NCBI GenBank assembly: GCA_902793405.1
Contig: CADBDH010000023.1
Location: forward strand, 1-64,000
From: an uncultured Bacteroidales bacterium
GTDB lineage: Bacteria > Bacteroidota > Bacteroidia > Bacteroidales > Muribaculaceae
Direction: 5' to 3'
DNA: 64,000 nucleotides
The translations under genes and the position numbers were made by a program. Under the pieces are notes generated by a model, which saw only the letters and a list, made by a program, of their open reading frames with translations, made no database searches and had not been told where the DNA came from. Below, piece after piece: positions 55,134 to 61,775 of this stretch; the first letter of the stretch is position 1; each line of letters opens with the position of its first letter.

Positions 55134-55646
55134 TTATTTCTCGTTCTCTTCCAGGGCAAGCAATTTCTCAATGTCTTCGTCACGCGGGTCGGCTTTGCCG
55201 GAGTACTTGAGCAGCCACCATACACCGCCAATTGCGGCGATGATACCAACGGCGGCCAGCACAACCACATACCACGGGCTCTTGTCGATGAGTCCTAGAA
55301 CAGCTGCAGCCGTGATGCACAACGTCATGGTGATGACAATCAGCTTGGTGAAAAGCGTGTCTGACCCTATCAAGTCAAGGTGCTGTTGCATCTCCCTGGC
55401 TGTCTCGTCTTGACGGATGCGGTTATAGATGATGGCATAGAACAGCATCGCCAGCGAGGCTGCCAGCATGCAGGCAATCAACGGGCACAGGTACAGTTTG
55501 CTATCGCTCACCTCGTCAAACTTGACGATACCATTGATGGCAAACAGGATCGCCAAAATGGCATAAAAAACGACATTCCAACGGCAGCTCTTATGGATGG
55601 ACTTGCGCAGCTGTTCTTTCTCGTCATTATAATCTTCGGGTTTCAT
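55134..55646 (-). CDS. four-helix membrane protein, unknown
   Basis: The 170-residue protein has four hydrophobic segments: about 24-43, 52-77, 102-120 and 124-144. A charged N-terminus (MKPEDYNDEKEQLRKSIHKS) and a C-terminal acidic tail (DEDIEKLLALEENEK) would be cytoplasmic. I do not recognise a family. Its close coupling to the M48 protease (9-bp gap) suggests a partner or substrate relation, which is inference only. Confidence 0.72.
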   Translation of the reverse strand: MKPEDYNDEKEQLRKSIHKSCRWNVVFYAILAILFAINGIVKFDEVSDSKLYLCPLIACMLAASLAMLFYAIIYNRIRQDETAREMQQHLDLIGSDTLFTKLIVITMTLCITAAAVLGLIDKSPWYVVVLAAVGIIAAIGGVWWLLKYSGKADPRDEDIEKLLALEENEK

Positions 55647-55776
55647 AATGCGTTGAGTTTAACCGTGATTTTATCTGTTATTCATCTACTTGGCCCTGGC
55701 ATGAACAAGGACACCACAAAACTACACAAAAATAGGCAAAAACTGCAACTATCTCGACAGGAATCTAAAAAAATAC

Positions 55777-55784
55777 TACCTTTG
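55777..55784 (+). promoter_or_regulatory. -7 box of the lipoprotein gene
   Basis: TACCTTTG 55777-55784, 29 bp before ATG 55814. A matching -33 box is not obvious. Confidence 0.6.
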
Positions 55785-55813
55785 CAGTATCAATAATTTT
55801 AATTGTTAGAGAC

Positions 55814-56422
55814 ATGAACAAGATGAAATCATGGATGATGGCCGCCATCCTGATCTGCGGCATTGGATGTTTTGTTTCCTGCAGCGGTAATGCTGATGCT
55901 AATAAGGCCGCTGTGGACTCAACGGCTGTTGCCGACTCCGCTAAGAGCGGTGACGTGGTCATGGATGCCATCAACAAATATCTGGTCGACTCCATCGGTG
56001 CGCATTATACCCAGGGTGACATGTGCATCCCCGTTATCATGATGACCTGCTCTGACGGGATGAAAAATGACAGCGTCTACATGTGGGGCGACTATTGGGT
56101 ATTCAACTACAAGGTTGCAGGAGATACGCTGAAGTGTGTTTCGGGCGGAGACCATGCTGGCAAAATGCTGCTCACGAAGAATGAGAATGGTGAGTTCCAG
56201 GTGGTATCGTTTGAGCAGGTCGAGGACGGCCACGGCAATCAGGAAAGTGCCAAGCGCATTTTTGGCGAATACTATGATGCCCTCCAAGCCGTCAACGGCG
56301 ATGAGAATTACCGCGAGAAGGCTCGTGCCGGCGCTATTGCCGACTATGTGAAGGCCAACAACCTGCCCGTCAAGTACTATCAGGACTACGGCTGGCCCGC
56401 CAAGGAAATCCCCGCCGAGTAA
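55814..56422 (+). CDS. lipoprotein, unknown function
   Basis: The 202-residue protein has a lipoprotein signal (MNKMKSWMMAAILICGIGCF) with lipobox FVSC before Cys23, then a short Ala/Asp/Ser linker. A compact domain follows (about 45-195) with motifs GDYWVFNYKVAGDTLKCVSG and DHAGKMLLTKNENGEFQVVS, similar in feel to NTF2- or cystatin-like small periplasmic folds; the family is not recognised. It is encoded as a single-gene unit. ATG at codon 4 is another possible start. Confidence 0.78.
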   Translation: MNKMKSWMMAAILICGIGCFVSCSGNADANKAAVDSTAVADSAKSGDVVMDAINKYLVDSIGAHYTQGDMCIPVIMMTCSDGMKNDSVYMWGDYWVFNYKVAGDTLKCVSGGDHAGKMLLTKNENGEFQVVSFEQVEDGHGNQESAKRIFGEYYDALQAVNGDENYREKARAGAIADYVKANNLPVKYYQDYGWPAKEIPAE

Positions 56423-56432
56423 GCGCTGCGCG

Positions 56433-56576
56433 CTGATTAGAGGTTAAAGGTTAAAGGTTAAAGATTAGAGATTAGTGATTAGTGATGAGAGGGTTTCAAG
56501 AGACCGAAACCATACTAACAACTAACAACTAAAAACTTAAAACTAAGGACTAACAACTAACAACTAAAAAACTAAA
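56433..56576 (+). repeat. low-complexity repeat leader of cinA
   Basis: The left part (about 56435-56485) repeats GGTTAAA and GATTAGA/GATTAGT heptads. The right part (56513-56576) repeats AACTAAC/AACTAAA up to the start codon at 56579. The right part matches the leaders at 3062 and 23066. Confidence 0.65.
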
Positions 56577-56578
56577 TC

Positions 56579-57814
56579 ATGAAATACAGCATTATTGCCA
56601 TTGGCGACGAGTTGTTGATCGGACAGGTGACCGATACCAACTCTGGTTGGATTGCGCGGCATCTCACACCCCGTGGCTGGGACGTGAACACCGTGCAGGT
56701 GGTGCCCGACGATGCAAGCCAGATTGAACTGGCCATCGACCGCGCTTTTGCCCAAACCGACGTCATTTTGATGACCGGTGGTCTGGGACCGACCAAGGAT
56801 GATATCACCAAACCCACGTTGTGCCGTTACTTTGGCGGCGAAATGGTGCTCGACGAGGCCGTCGAGGCCAACGTGCGCCAGGTCATGGAACGCCGTCACC
56901 TCAAGCTCAACGAGTACACCCGGCTGCAGGCCATGGTGCCCTCGTCGTGCCGCGTTATCCAGAACGAGATAGGGACGGCACCGCTCATGTGGTTTGAGCG
57001 CGACGGCAAGGTGCTGGTGAGCATGCCTGGCGTGCCATTCGAGCTGCAGGGCATGATGGAACGTGCCGTTATCCCGCAGTTGCTGGCCCGCTTCAACGAC
57101 GGCGAGGACATCGAGTTCCGCACGTTTGTCGTCACGGGCATCATCGAGTCGGCACTGGCTATGCAACTCGACGAGTTTGAGCGCCAGTTGCCTCACGGCA
57201 TCCACCTGGCCTATCTGCCCGAGGGCGGCATCATCCGCCTGAGGCTGACGGGCTCATCGACCGATGCCCGCCAAATCAACGACGACATGGAGCGCCTGTC
57301 GCGACAGTTGCACGAAATCCTGGGCGGTCACATCATCGCCGACGGCGACAAGCAGCTGCCCCAAATCCTGGGCGAGCGTCTGCGCGAGCGCGGCCTGACC
57401 CTTGCCACCGCCGAGAGCTGCACCGGTGGCAACATCGCCCACCAGATTACCACCATTGCCGGTAGCAGCGACTACTTCAAGGGCGCTGTGGTGAGTTATG
57501 CCAACGAGGTGAAGATGTCGCTGCTCGGCGTCAACGAGCAGGACATCATCGACCACGGCGTGGTGAGCGAGCCCGTCGTGCGCCAGATGGCCGAGGGCGC
57601 CTGCCGTGCAATAGGCACCGACTGCGCCATCGCCACCAGCGGCATCGCCGGTCCTGGGGGCGGCACGCCCACCAAGCCCGTGGGCACCGTGTGGATGGCC
57701 GCCAAGTGTGGTGACCGTGTCATCACCCAGGTTAAGCAGTTGCCTGGCGACCGTGACCGCGTCATCACCCGTGCCACCCTCGAGGCCCAACTGCTCTTGC
57801 TCTCGATGCTATAG
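56579..57814 (+). CDS. cinA: CinA-family protein (NMN deamidase-related)
   Basis: The 411-residue protein has an N-terminal MoaB/MogA-like domain (about 4-165; IGDELLIGQVTDTNSGWIA at 9-27, ILMTGGLGPTKDDITKPTL near 62-80) and a C-terminal CinA domain (about 255-410) with ATAESCTGGNIAHQITTIAG, VSYANEVKMSLLGV and ATSGIAGPGGGTPTKPVGTV. The C-terminal domain deamidates nicotinamide mononucleotide in pyridine-nucleotide salvage; the N-terminal one has ADP-ribose pyrophosphatase activity in some bacteria. Both sets of motifs are complete. The gene is separate from the next feature, a repeat-bounded DUF559 gene. Confidence 0.94.
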   Translation: MKYSIIAIGDELLIGQVTDTNSGWIARHLTPRGWDVNTVQVVPDDASQIELAIDRAFAQTDVILMTGGLGPTKDDITKPTLCRYFGGEMVLDEAVEANVRQVMERRHLKLNEYTRLQAMVPSSCRVIQNEIGTAPLMWFERDGKVLVSMPGVPFELQGMMERAVIPQLLARFNDGEDIEFRTFVVTGIIESALAMQLDEFERQLPHGIHLAYLPEGGIIRLRLTGSSTDARQINDDMERLSRQLHEILGGHIIADGDKQLPQILGERLRERGLTLATAESCTGGNIAHQITTIAGSSDYFKGAVVSYANEVKMSLLGVNEQDIIDHGVVSEPVVRQMAEGACRAIGTDCAIATSGIAGPGGGTPTKPVGTVWMAAKCGDRVITQVKQLPGDRDRVITRATLEAQLLLLSML

Positions 57815-57845
57815 CTTGTAGGCGTCAATATACGATGGCACAAGA

Positions 57846-58025
57846 CATTCACAATAAGGCAGTAACCTCAAACTCCCCCTCTAAGATTAGAGGGGGTGGC
57901 GCGAAAGCGACGGGGGCGTTGAAAACAATGCCCTCAGATACTGCTTCTGTCTCAGTCCGTGCCAGCCAAATAATCGACGCCCCCGCCCTGATGGGCACCC
58001 CCTCTTATCCAAGAGGGGGAGTCTC
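57846..58025 (+). repeat. 180-bp repeat flanking the DUF559 gene, left copy
   Basis: It is identical in length to 58420-58599 and agrees at 170 of 180 positions, in the same orientation. Each copy is a large imperfect palindrome: an outer hairpin CTCCCCCTCT-AAGATT-AGAGGGGG and a G-rich arm (ACGGGGGCG) at the left, answered by CGCCCCCG and CCCCCTCTTATCCAAGAGGGGG at the right. The arms enclose about 60 bp of middle sequence. The differences between copies change amino acids freely, so it is not a coding sequence under selection. Confidence 0.9.
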
Positions 58026-58044
58026 GCAAAATTCCAAGCAGGTG

Positions 58045-58404
58045 ATGAATCGGCCAGAAATGAAAGCCTTTAGAAGAGATTTGCGCTCTCATGGGACTAC
58101 AGCCGAAGGTGCACTGTGGAAGATGCTGAAAGGAAAGCAAATTGCTGGCCTTCAGTTTCGGCGACAATTTAGTGTAGGGAGTCATATTTTGGATTTTTAC
58201 TGTCCGTCCTTGAAACTTGCGATAGAACTGGATGGTGATTACCACTATCATATGGAAATGCCCGATAGGGATTGGCGGAGGGATGGAGAATTGCAGGAAA
58301 AATATGGCATCAAAACATTGCGTTTTGAGAATATAATCGTATTCAACCATCCTGAAGCAATACTCGAGGCGATTAATCTAGAGCTAAAAGCTAGAAACCT
58401 ATAA
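58045..58404 (+). CDS. DUF559 (Vsr-like fold) endonuclease-like protein
   Basis: From ATG 58045 the protein has 119 residues, the usual length of DUF559. The frame stays open back to 57835, but that part is the left repeat. Motifs in order: MKAFRRDLRSHGTTAEGALW with Glu21, LQFRRQFSVGSHILDFYCPS with Asp50, and LAIELDGDYHY with Glu61 and Asp63, the catalytic pattern of a Vsr-type PD-(D/E)XK nuclease. The C-terminus KTLRFENIIVFNHPEAILEAI matches the family (LRF.N..V..). Biological role not established; the flanking repeats suggest it moves or maintains them. Confidence 0.88.
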   Translation: MNRPEMKAFRRDLRSHGTTAEGALWKMLKGKQIAGLQFRRQFSVGSHILDFYCPSLKLAIELDGDYHYHMEMPDRDWRRDGELQEKYGIKTLRFENIIVFNHPEAILEAINLELKARNL

Positions 58405-58419
58405 ACCAATGGTTTGCGT

Positions 58420-58599
58420 CATTCACAATAAGGAAGTAACTTCAAACTCCCCCTCTAAGATTAGAGGGGGTGGCGCGAGAGCGACGGGGGCGTTGAAAAC
58501 AATGCCCCAAGACACTACTTCTGTCTCAGTCCGTGCCAGCCAAACGATCGACGCCCCCGCCCTGACGGGCACCCCCTCTTATCCAAGAGGGGGAGTCTC
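58420..58599 (+). repeat. 180-bp repeat flanking the DUF559 gene, right copy
   Basis: It has the same structure as the left copy at 57846-58025 (ten differences). It begins 15 bp after the DUF559 stop codon, so the gene plus one repeat forms a unit of about 574 bp (57846 to 58419) that is followed by the second repeat. Confidence 0.9.
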
Positions 58600-58666
58600 A
58601 CGAGGCATCTCATTGGCTAACCCCCGCGGTGAGGGCTTGTGATAACTCGTTTAAATAGATGATCAA

Positions 58667-59545
58667 ATGATGAGAAGATACATTATATTGCTGCTTGTGG
58701 CTTTGTTTGTCGTGCCTGTGGGGATGGCAAGCACGACCCGTGACGATGACGACAAGAACAAGAAGGCTAAACAGGACGTGCGGCGGCTGTACCCCGAACG
58801 CGAACATGCCAAGGCCGTGAAGAAACTGCAAGAGCAACTGTCGCGCAAGGCCGAGCCCAAGGCCGACCCCTGGGACACCAGCGACGAGGTGTGGGGCACT
58901 GTGGACTTGCCGCCTGCCGCGATCAAGGACAGCAAGGCCGTCGAGGGGCACCGCCTGTCCATGCCGCTGCGCACCAGCAAGACTCCGGCTGAGCAGGCTG
59001 CTCTCGATTCCCTGCTGACGGGGGACAATGATTATACCGAGTACGGCTTTCACCGCATGACCTGGCGCGACCTGCCCGTCACATCGACCATCGACCAGCT
59101 CATGCCCGGCTTCACTGTGGACGAGAACGGCGACTGCTACTCACGCTATGTCTCGCGCGAGAAGTCGAGTAACGAGGTCTATTTTGTCTTCGCCATGAGC
59201 GAGGACAGCCTGCCCGAACCGCTGCGCCTGCGCGTGCAGTATTGTGCCGACGACCCGTTGGACTTTGACCAGCTGATTTTCACCATCGACGGTTTTGACT
59301 ACCCGTTTTATCCCGCCGACCACGAGCAGGGAACGCTGGACGGCGACCTCTATTGGGAATGCAGCGACGATGTGCTGCAACCGGCTCACAAAGATCTGGT
59401 GTATGCCCTTGCCCACAGCAACTGGGTGGCCCTGAAGCTGATGAGCACCCGTGGCATCCATCACGTGAAAATGCTCACCGACGGCCAGCGCACCGACTTT
59501 GCCCACACCCTCGACCTCTACCGCCTGATGGGAGGCAAACTCTAG
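58667..59545 (+). CDS. secreted hypothetical protein, 292 aa
   Basis: The protein has a signal peptide (MMRRYIILLLVALFVVPVGM) followed by a highly charged stretch (TTRDDDDKNKKAKQDVRRLY). The globular part (about 120-292) includes DENGDCYSRYVSREKSS, LRLRVQYCADDPLDFDQLIF and TIDGFDYPFYPAD, and looks like a beta-rich domain of about 150 residues. I do not recognise the family. ATG 58670 is an alternative start. The gene begins 67 bp after the right DUF559 repeat and no clear promoter is visible between them. Confidence 0.75.
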   Translation: MMRRYIILLLVALFVVPVGMASTTRDDDDKNKKAKQDVRRLYPEREHAKAVKKLQEQLSRKAEPKADPWDTSDEVWGTVDLPPAAIKDSKAVEGHRLSMPLRTSKTPAEQAALDSLLTGDNDYTEYGFHRMTWRDLPVTSTIDQLMPGFTVDENGDCYSRYVSREKSSNEVYFVFAMSEDSLPEPLRLRVQYCADDPLDFDQLIFTIDGFDYPFYPADHEQGTLDGDLYWECSDDVLQPAHKDLVYALAHSNWVALKLMSTRGIHHVKMLTDGQRTDFAHTLDLYRLMGGKL

Positions 59546-59612
59546 GTGACAGATGTCAGATACCAAGAAGTCATCCTTTAATCATTAAACTTTAAACGAG
59601 TTATGCAACGGA

Positions 59613-59654
59613 TTGCATGACTGTTTTCGGGCATTTGCATGACTTTTTGCATGA
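59613..59654. repeat. three TTGCATGA octamers before a winged-helix gene
   Basis: TTGCATGA at 59613-59620, 59635-59642 and 59647-59654 (steps of 22 and 12 bp). They lie upstream of the promoter of the gene at 59747, as an operator or activator array would. Confidence 0.65.
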
Positions 59655-59682
59655 TTTTTTATGCGGCAAATCAAAAAAGCAG

Positions 59683-59690
59683 TACCTTTG
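59683..59690 (+). promoter_or_regulatory. -7 box of the winged-helix gene
   Basis: TACCTTTG 59683-59690, 56 bp before ATG 59747. The T-rich region upstream lacks a clear -33 box. Confidence 0.65.
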
Positions 59691-59746
59691 CCCCCGATTT
59701 TAGAAATCATATTATTATTTGATTGTTTTATTAAAGGTTTAATTTT

Positions 59747-59950
59747 ATGAACGCTGAAAACATTGGAACTTGGGCTGGTCTCGTGTGGAACGCCCTGAAC
59801 GATGCGCAGAAGGCTCTTCCCACTAAGGAGCTGCGCAAGGCTACTAAACTCAAGGTGAATGAGATGCACTGCGCTCTCGGTTGGCTCGCCAAGGAAGGTA
59901 AGCTCAACTTTGAGGAGTGCAAGGACGACATCAAGGTGTCGCTGCGCTAA
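59747..59950 (+). CDS. small winged-helix protein (DUF2582 type)
   Basis: The 67-residue protein is a single winged helix: NIGTWAGLVWNALNDAQKAL, TKELRKATKLKVNEMHCALGW, LAKEGKLNFEE, ending IKVSLR. The layout matches DUF2582 proteins, which are widespread in Bacteroidetes and archaea. DNA binding is expected from the fold but no target is known. The TTGCATGA array in its own upstream region would suit autoregulation. A strong terminator follows at 60001-60031. Confidence 0.88.
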   Translation: MNAENIGTWAGLVWNALNDAQKALPTKELRKATKLKVNEMHCALGWLAKEGKLNFEECKDDIKVSLR

Positions 59951-60000
59951 GCACATTACCCCGGTCCTGGATTAAAAATCAATATCCCTTGATATAGCAA

Positions 60001-60031
60001 CGATGGCGTGGAACCTGTTTCCGCGCCATCG
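60001..60031 (+). terminator. terminator of the winged-helix gene
   Basis: CGATGGCGTGGAA (60001-60013) pairs with TTCCGCGCCATCG (60019-60031), with one G-U pair, followed by TTGTATTAT. Confidence 0.8.
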
Positions 60032-60052
60032 TTGTATTATAAAACATTGAAA

Positions 60053-60076
60053 AACCCAGGCCTCGTGACCTGGGTT
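60053..60076 (-). terminator. terminator of the small minus-strand transcript
   Basis: AACCCAGG (60053-60060) and CCTGGGTT (60069-60076) form the stem. On the minus strand the T-run is TTTTTCA right after it. Confidence 0.7.
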
Positions 60077-60100
60077 ATCGTTCTGTAAAACAAACCATTA

Positions 60101-60160
60101 CTAAGCACTTAAAGTCACGCGCGACTTCACAGCCAGCGATGAACACTTTTTACATTCCAT
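60101..60160 (-). CDS. possible 19-residue microprotein with CxxC
   Basis: ATG at 60160 gives MECKKCSSLAVKSRVTLSA and stop at 60103-60101. The leader is about 18 nt, and an overlapping 5-codon frame (MNYGM) precedes it. The CxxC pair and basic body are notable, but coding cannot be shown from a single sequence. Confidence 0.3.
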   Translation of the reverse strand: MECKKCSSLAVKSRVTLSA

Positions 60161-60184
60161 AGTTCATGAATTTGCTTGAGTGCA

Positions 60185-60215
60185 CAAAGGTAAACACATT
60201 TTTTGAATTTACAAA
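60185..60215 (-). promoter_or_regulatory. promoter of the small minus-strand transcript
   Basis: Minus strand TTTG (60215-60212), 19 bp, TACCTTTG (60192-60185), a near-perfect Bacteroidetes promoter with no annotated gene behind it. Confidence 0.75.
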
Positions 60216-60273
60216 ACAAAACGGGAAAATTTTCAAAAAAAAATTATTTGTCTTTGTAAATGCACCCGAACTA

Positions 60274-60350
60274 AGGCTGTGTCATCATTCCTGCTCTCGG
60301 TTTTTAATCGGCTTGATAGACGGGATATTGAAGCAAAACATGCGTAGGAT
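60274..60350 (+). mobile_element. degenerate MITE copy
   Basis: AGGCTGTGTCATCATTCCTGC at the left, then TTTTTAATCGG and AAGCAAAACATG, line up in order and orientation with the MITE at 61481-61599. The right end is lost. The ends are of the type AGGCTGTGTCA, known from Bacteroidetes insertion sequences. Confidence 0.6.
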
Positions 60351-60447
60351 TCGGCTAAATTGCGTGCGAGGCCAAATATAAAGTTGTTATGGTTGCAAAA
60401 CCATTGGTTGTTATGCTTGTCTGAAAAAAAACTAGCGTGAGGCCAAA

Positions 60448-60489
60448 GTGTAAAAAAAATAGACACTTTACTGTAAAAAATTTAGACAC
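60448..60489 (+). repeat. two 19-bp direct repeats, 23-bp period
   Basis: GTGTAAAAAAAATAGACAC (60448-60466) and CTGTAAAAAATTTAGACAC (60471-60489), starts 23 bp apart. It is the same motif and period as the minus-strand repeats at 40157-40197. The dockerin gene at 60728 lies downstream; a promoter between them is not clear. Confidence 0.72.
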
Positions 60490-60727
60490 TTTTTAAAATC
60501 GGGCCATTGTTTTAATGTCGCACTGTGATACACGCACTAAATTTACAACTGAAAAGCATTTGTTTTGGCATGTCTGGACAAGTGACCGTCGGGTGGATCT
60601 TGCAAGCGGTAAGAGGGCGCGTTACCGCCACCTTGACAAGAGTTAGTCAACAGCCCTTGCAGAGACCCGGCTGCGCTCACTTGGCTTCGGCATGGGAAGA
60701 ATTATTCATCAAAAAAACAATAGAATT

Positions 60728-61453
60728 ATGAAGAAGTTTTCATTCTTGATTGTTTGCCTCTGTGCAGGCTTGGCCTTCGTCAGTCAGGCCCAGGACACAG
60801 AGCGTGTGGCAGCCGGCGGTGAGGCCCCGTCGCTGAACGGCGGCCTACCCAGCCCTTGGGAAAGACCCATCGGCCCTGGTCCCCGTCCCATATGGTACGC
60901 CAATGGCGGCTCATGTAGCGGCGATGTGACGGACGATGATTGCTCGGGCGGCTCTCCCCTCGACGACCTGGAGAAGGGCCGTGTGCGTCCATGCGGTGAG
61001 CCCAACGTGGCACCCGCCGGCGGTGAGGCCCCGTCGTTGAACGGCGGCCTACCCAGCCCTTGGGAAAGACCCATCGGCCCCCGTCCCATTTGGTACGCCA
61101 ATGGTGGCTCGGGTAGCGGCGATGTGACGGACGATGACTGCTCGGGTGGCTCTCCCCTCGACGACCTGGAGAAGGGCCGTGTGCGTCCAGGCGGCGAGCC
61201 CAACGTGGCACCCGCCGGCAGCGATGCCCCGTCGCTGAAAGGTGGCTTTAAGCCTGGTCTGGATCATCCTGTTATTCGCCCCCGCCCAATCGTCATTGGT
61301 TCAAGTCGGGGGGATAAGGGCATTACGGCGGTAACCGGAATGATAGACGGACTGCTCAACGGCAGTACCGACATGGCCGACGTGAATGGTGACGACAAAT
61401 TCGACGTCAGCGATGTCGCCACCGTCATCGACCTGTTGCTGATGACTCAGTAA
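60728..61453 (+). CDS. secreted tandem-repeat protein with one dockerin-like unit
   Basis: I start at ATG 60728, where a signal peptide begins (MKKFSFLIVCLCAGLAFVSQ); the frame is open 12 codons further upstream but that part is not signal-like. The 241-residue protein carries a 66-68-residue module twice, plus a partial third: GGEAPSLNGGLPSPWERPIG, a PRPIWYANGG strand, GDVTDDDCSGGSPLDDLEKG, and RVRPxGEPNVAPAG. One dockerin unit, DVNGDDKFDVSDVATVIDLL, forms the C-terminus. Composition is rich in Gly, Pro and Asp. It is bounded by two MITE-like sequences. Function is unknown. Confidence 0.78.
   Translation: MKKFSFLIVCLCAGLAFVSQAQDTERVAAGGEAPSLNGGLPSPWERPIGPGPRPIWYANGGSCSGDVTDDDCSGGSPLDDLEKGRVRPCGEPNVAPAGGEAPSLNGGLPSPWERPIGPRPIWYANGGSGSGDVTDDDCSGGSPLDDLEKGRVRPGGEPNVAPAGSDAPSLKGGFKPGLDHPVIRPRPIVIGSSRGDKGITAVTGMIDGLLNGSTDMADVNGDDKFDVSDVATVIDLLLMTQ
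60815..61216 (+). repeat. tandem repeat of about 200 bp inside the gene
   Basis: Unit 1 is 60815-61018 (204 bp) and unit 2 is 61019-61216 (198 bp). They are nearly identical, differing by a 6-bp insertion and a few substitutions. A shortened third unit starts at 61217. The close identity points to recent duplication. Confidence 0.88.
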
Positions 61454-61480
61454 CCTGGCGCATGAAATTCATGATGAATG

Positions 61481-61599
61481 GCAGGAGGGTGTGTTATAAT
61501 TCTTGCGATGTGTTTTAATCGGTCTGACTGTCGGGCTAAAGGCCCTCAAGCAAAACGTGATTAAAGATCATTGGCGTTTGTTATGACACAGCCTCCTGT
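61481..61599. mobile_element. MITE-like element, 119 bp, imperfect terminal inverted repeats
   Basis: The left end CAGGAGGGTGTGTTATAA and the right end (reverse complement CAGGAGGCTGTGTCATAA) match at 16 of 18 positions. The core has no ORF. A second, degenerate copy lies at 60274-60350. No clear target-site duplication is visible. Confidence 0.72.
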
Positions 61600-61775
61600 C
61601 TTGTCCTGTCCCTAGCGTCTGCTCTTACAAGAAAGGCCATGGGACTGTCTGTTTTTTTTGGCAATTTGGACTCGTTTTGAAGCGAGAATGAAAAAAAGTG
61701 GCTGTTTGATGTAGCTGAACCGATTATCTTCCTTATATTTGTGACGATTATAGTTCATCCTAAAAATATTATATA

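Larger units (their letters stand above)
60050..60178 (-). ncRNA. candidate small transcript of about 125 nt
   Basis: A full promoter (60215-60185) and a Rho-independent terminator (60076-60053 with T-run) face leftwards and bracket about 125 nt without a gene on the opposite strand. The RNA includes a 19-codon frame at 60160-60101. Either a regulatory RNA or a microprotein mRNA would explain it. I do not recognise it as a known RNA. Confidence 0.5.

Noticed and set aside
57835..58044. N-terminal extension of the DUF559 protein.
   Set aside because: It is the left 180-bp repeat read through; changes between the two repeat copies alter the peptide freely, and the usual family length begins at 58045.
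58409..58642. A 77-codon frame resembling the DUF559 extension.
   Set aside because: It is simply the right-hand repeat and its flank.
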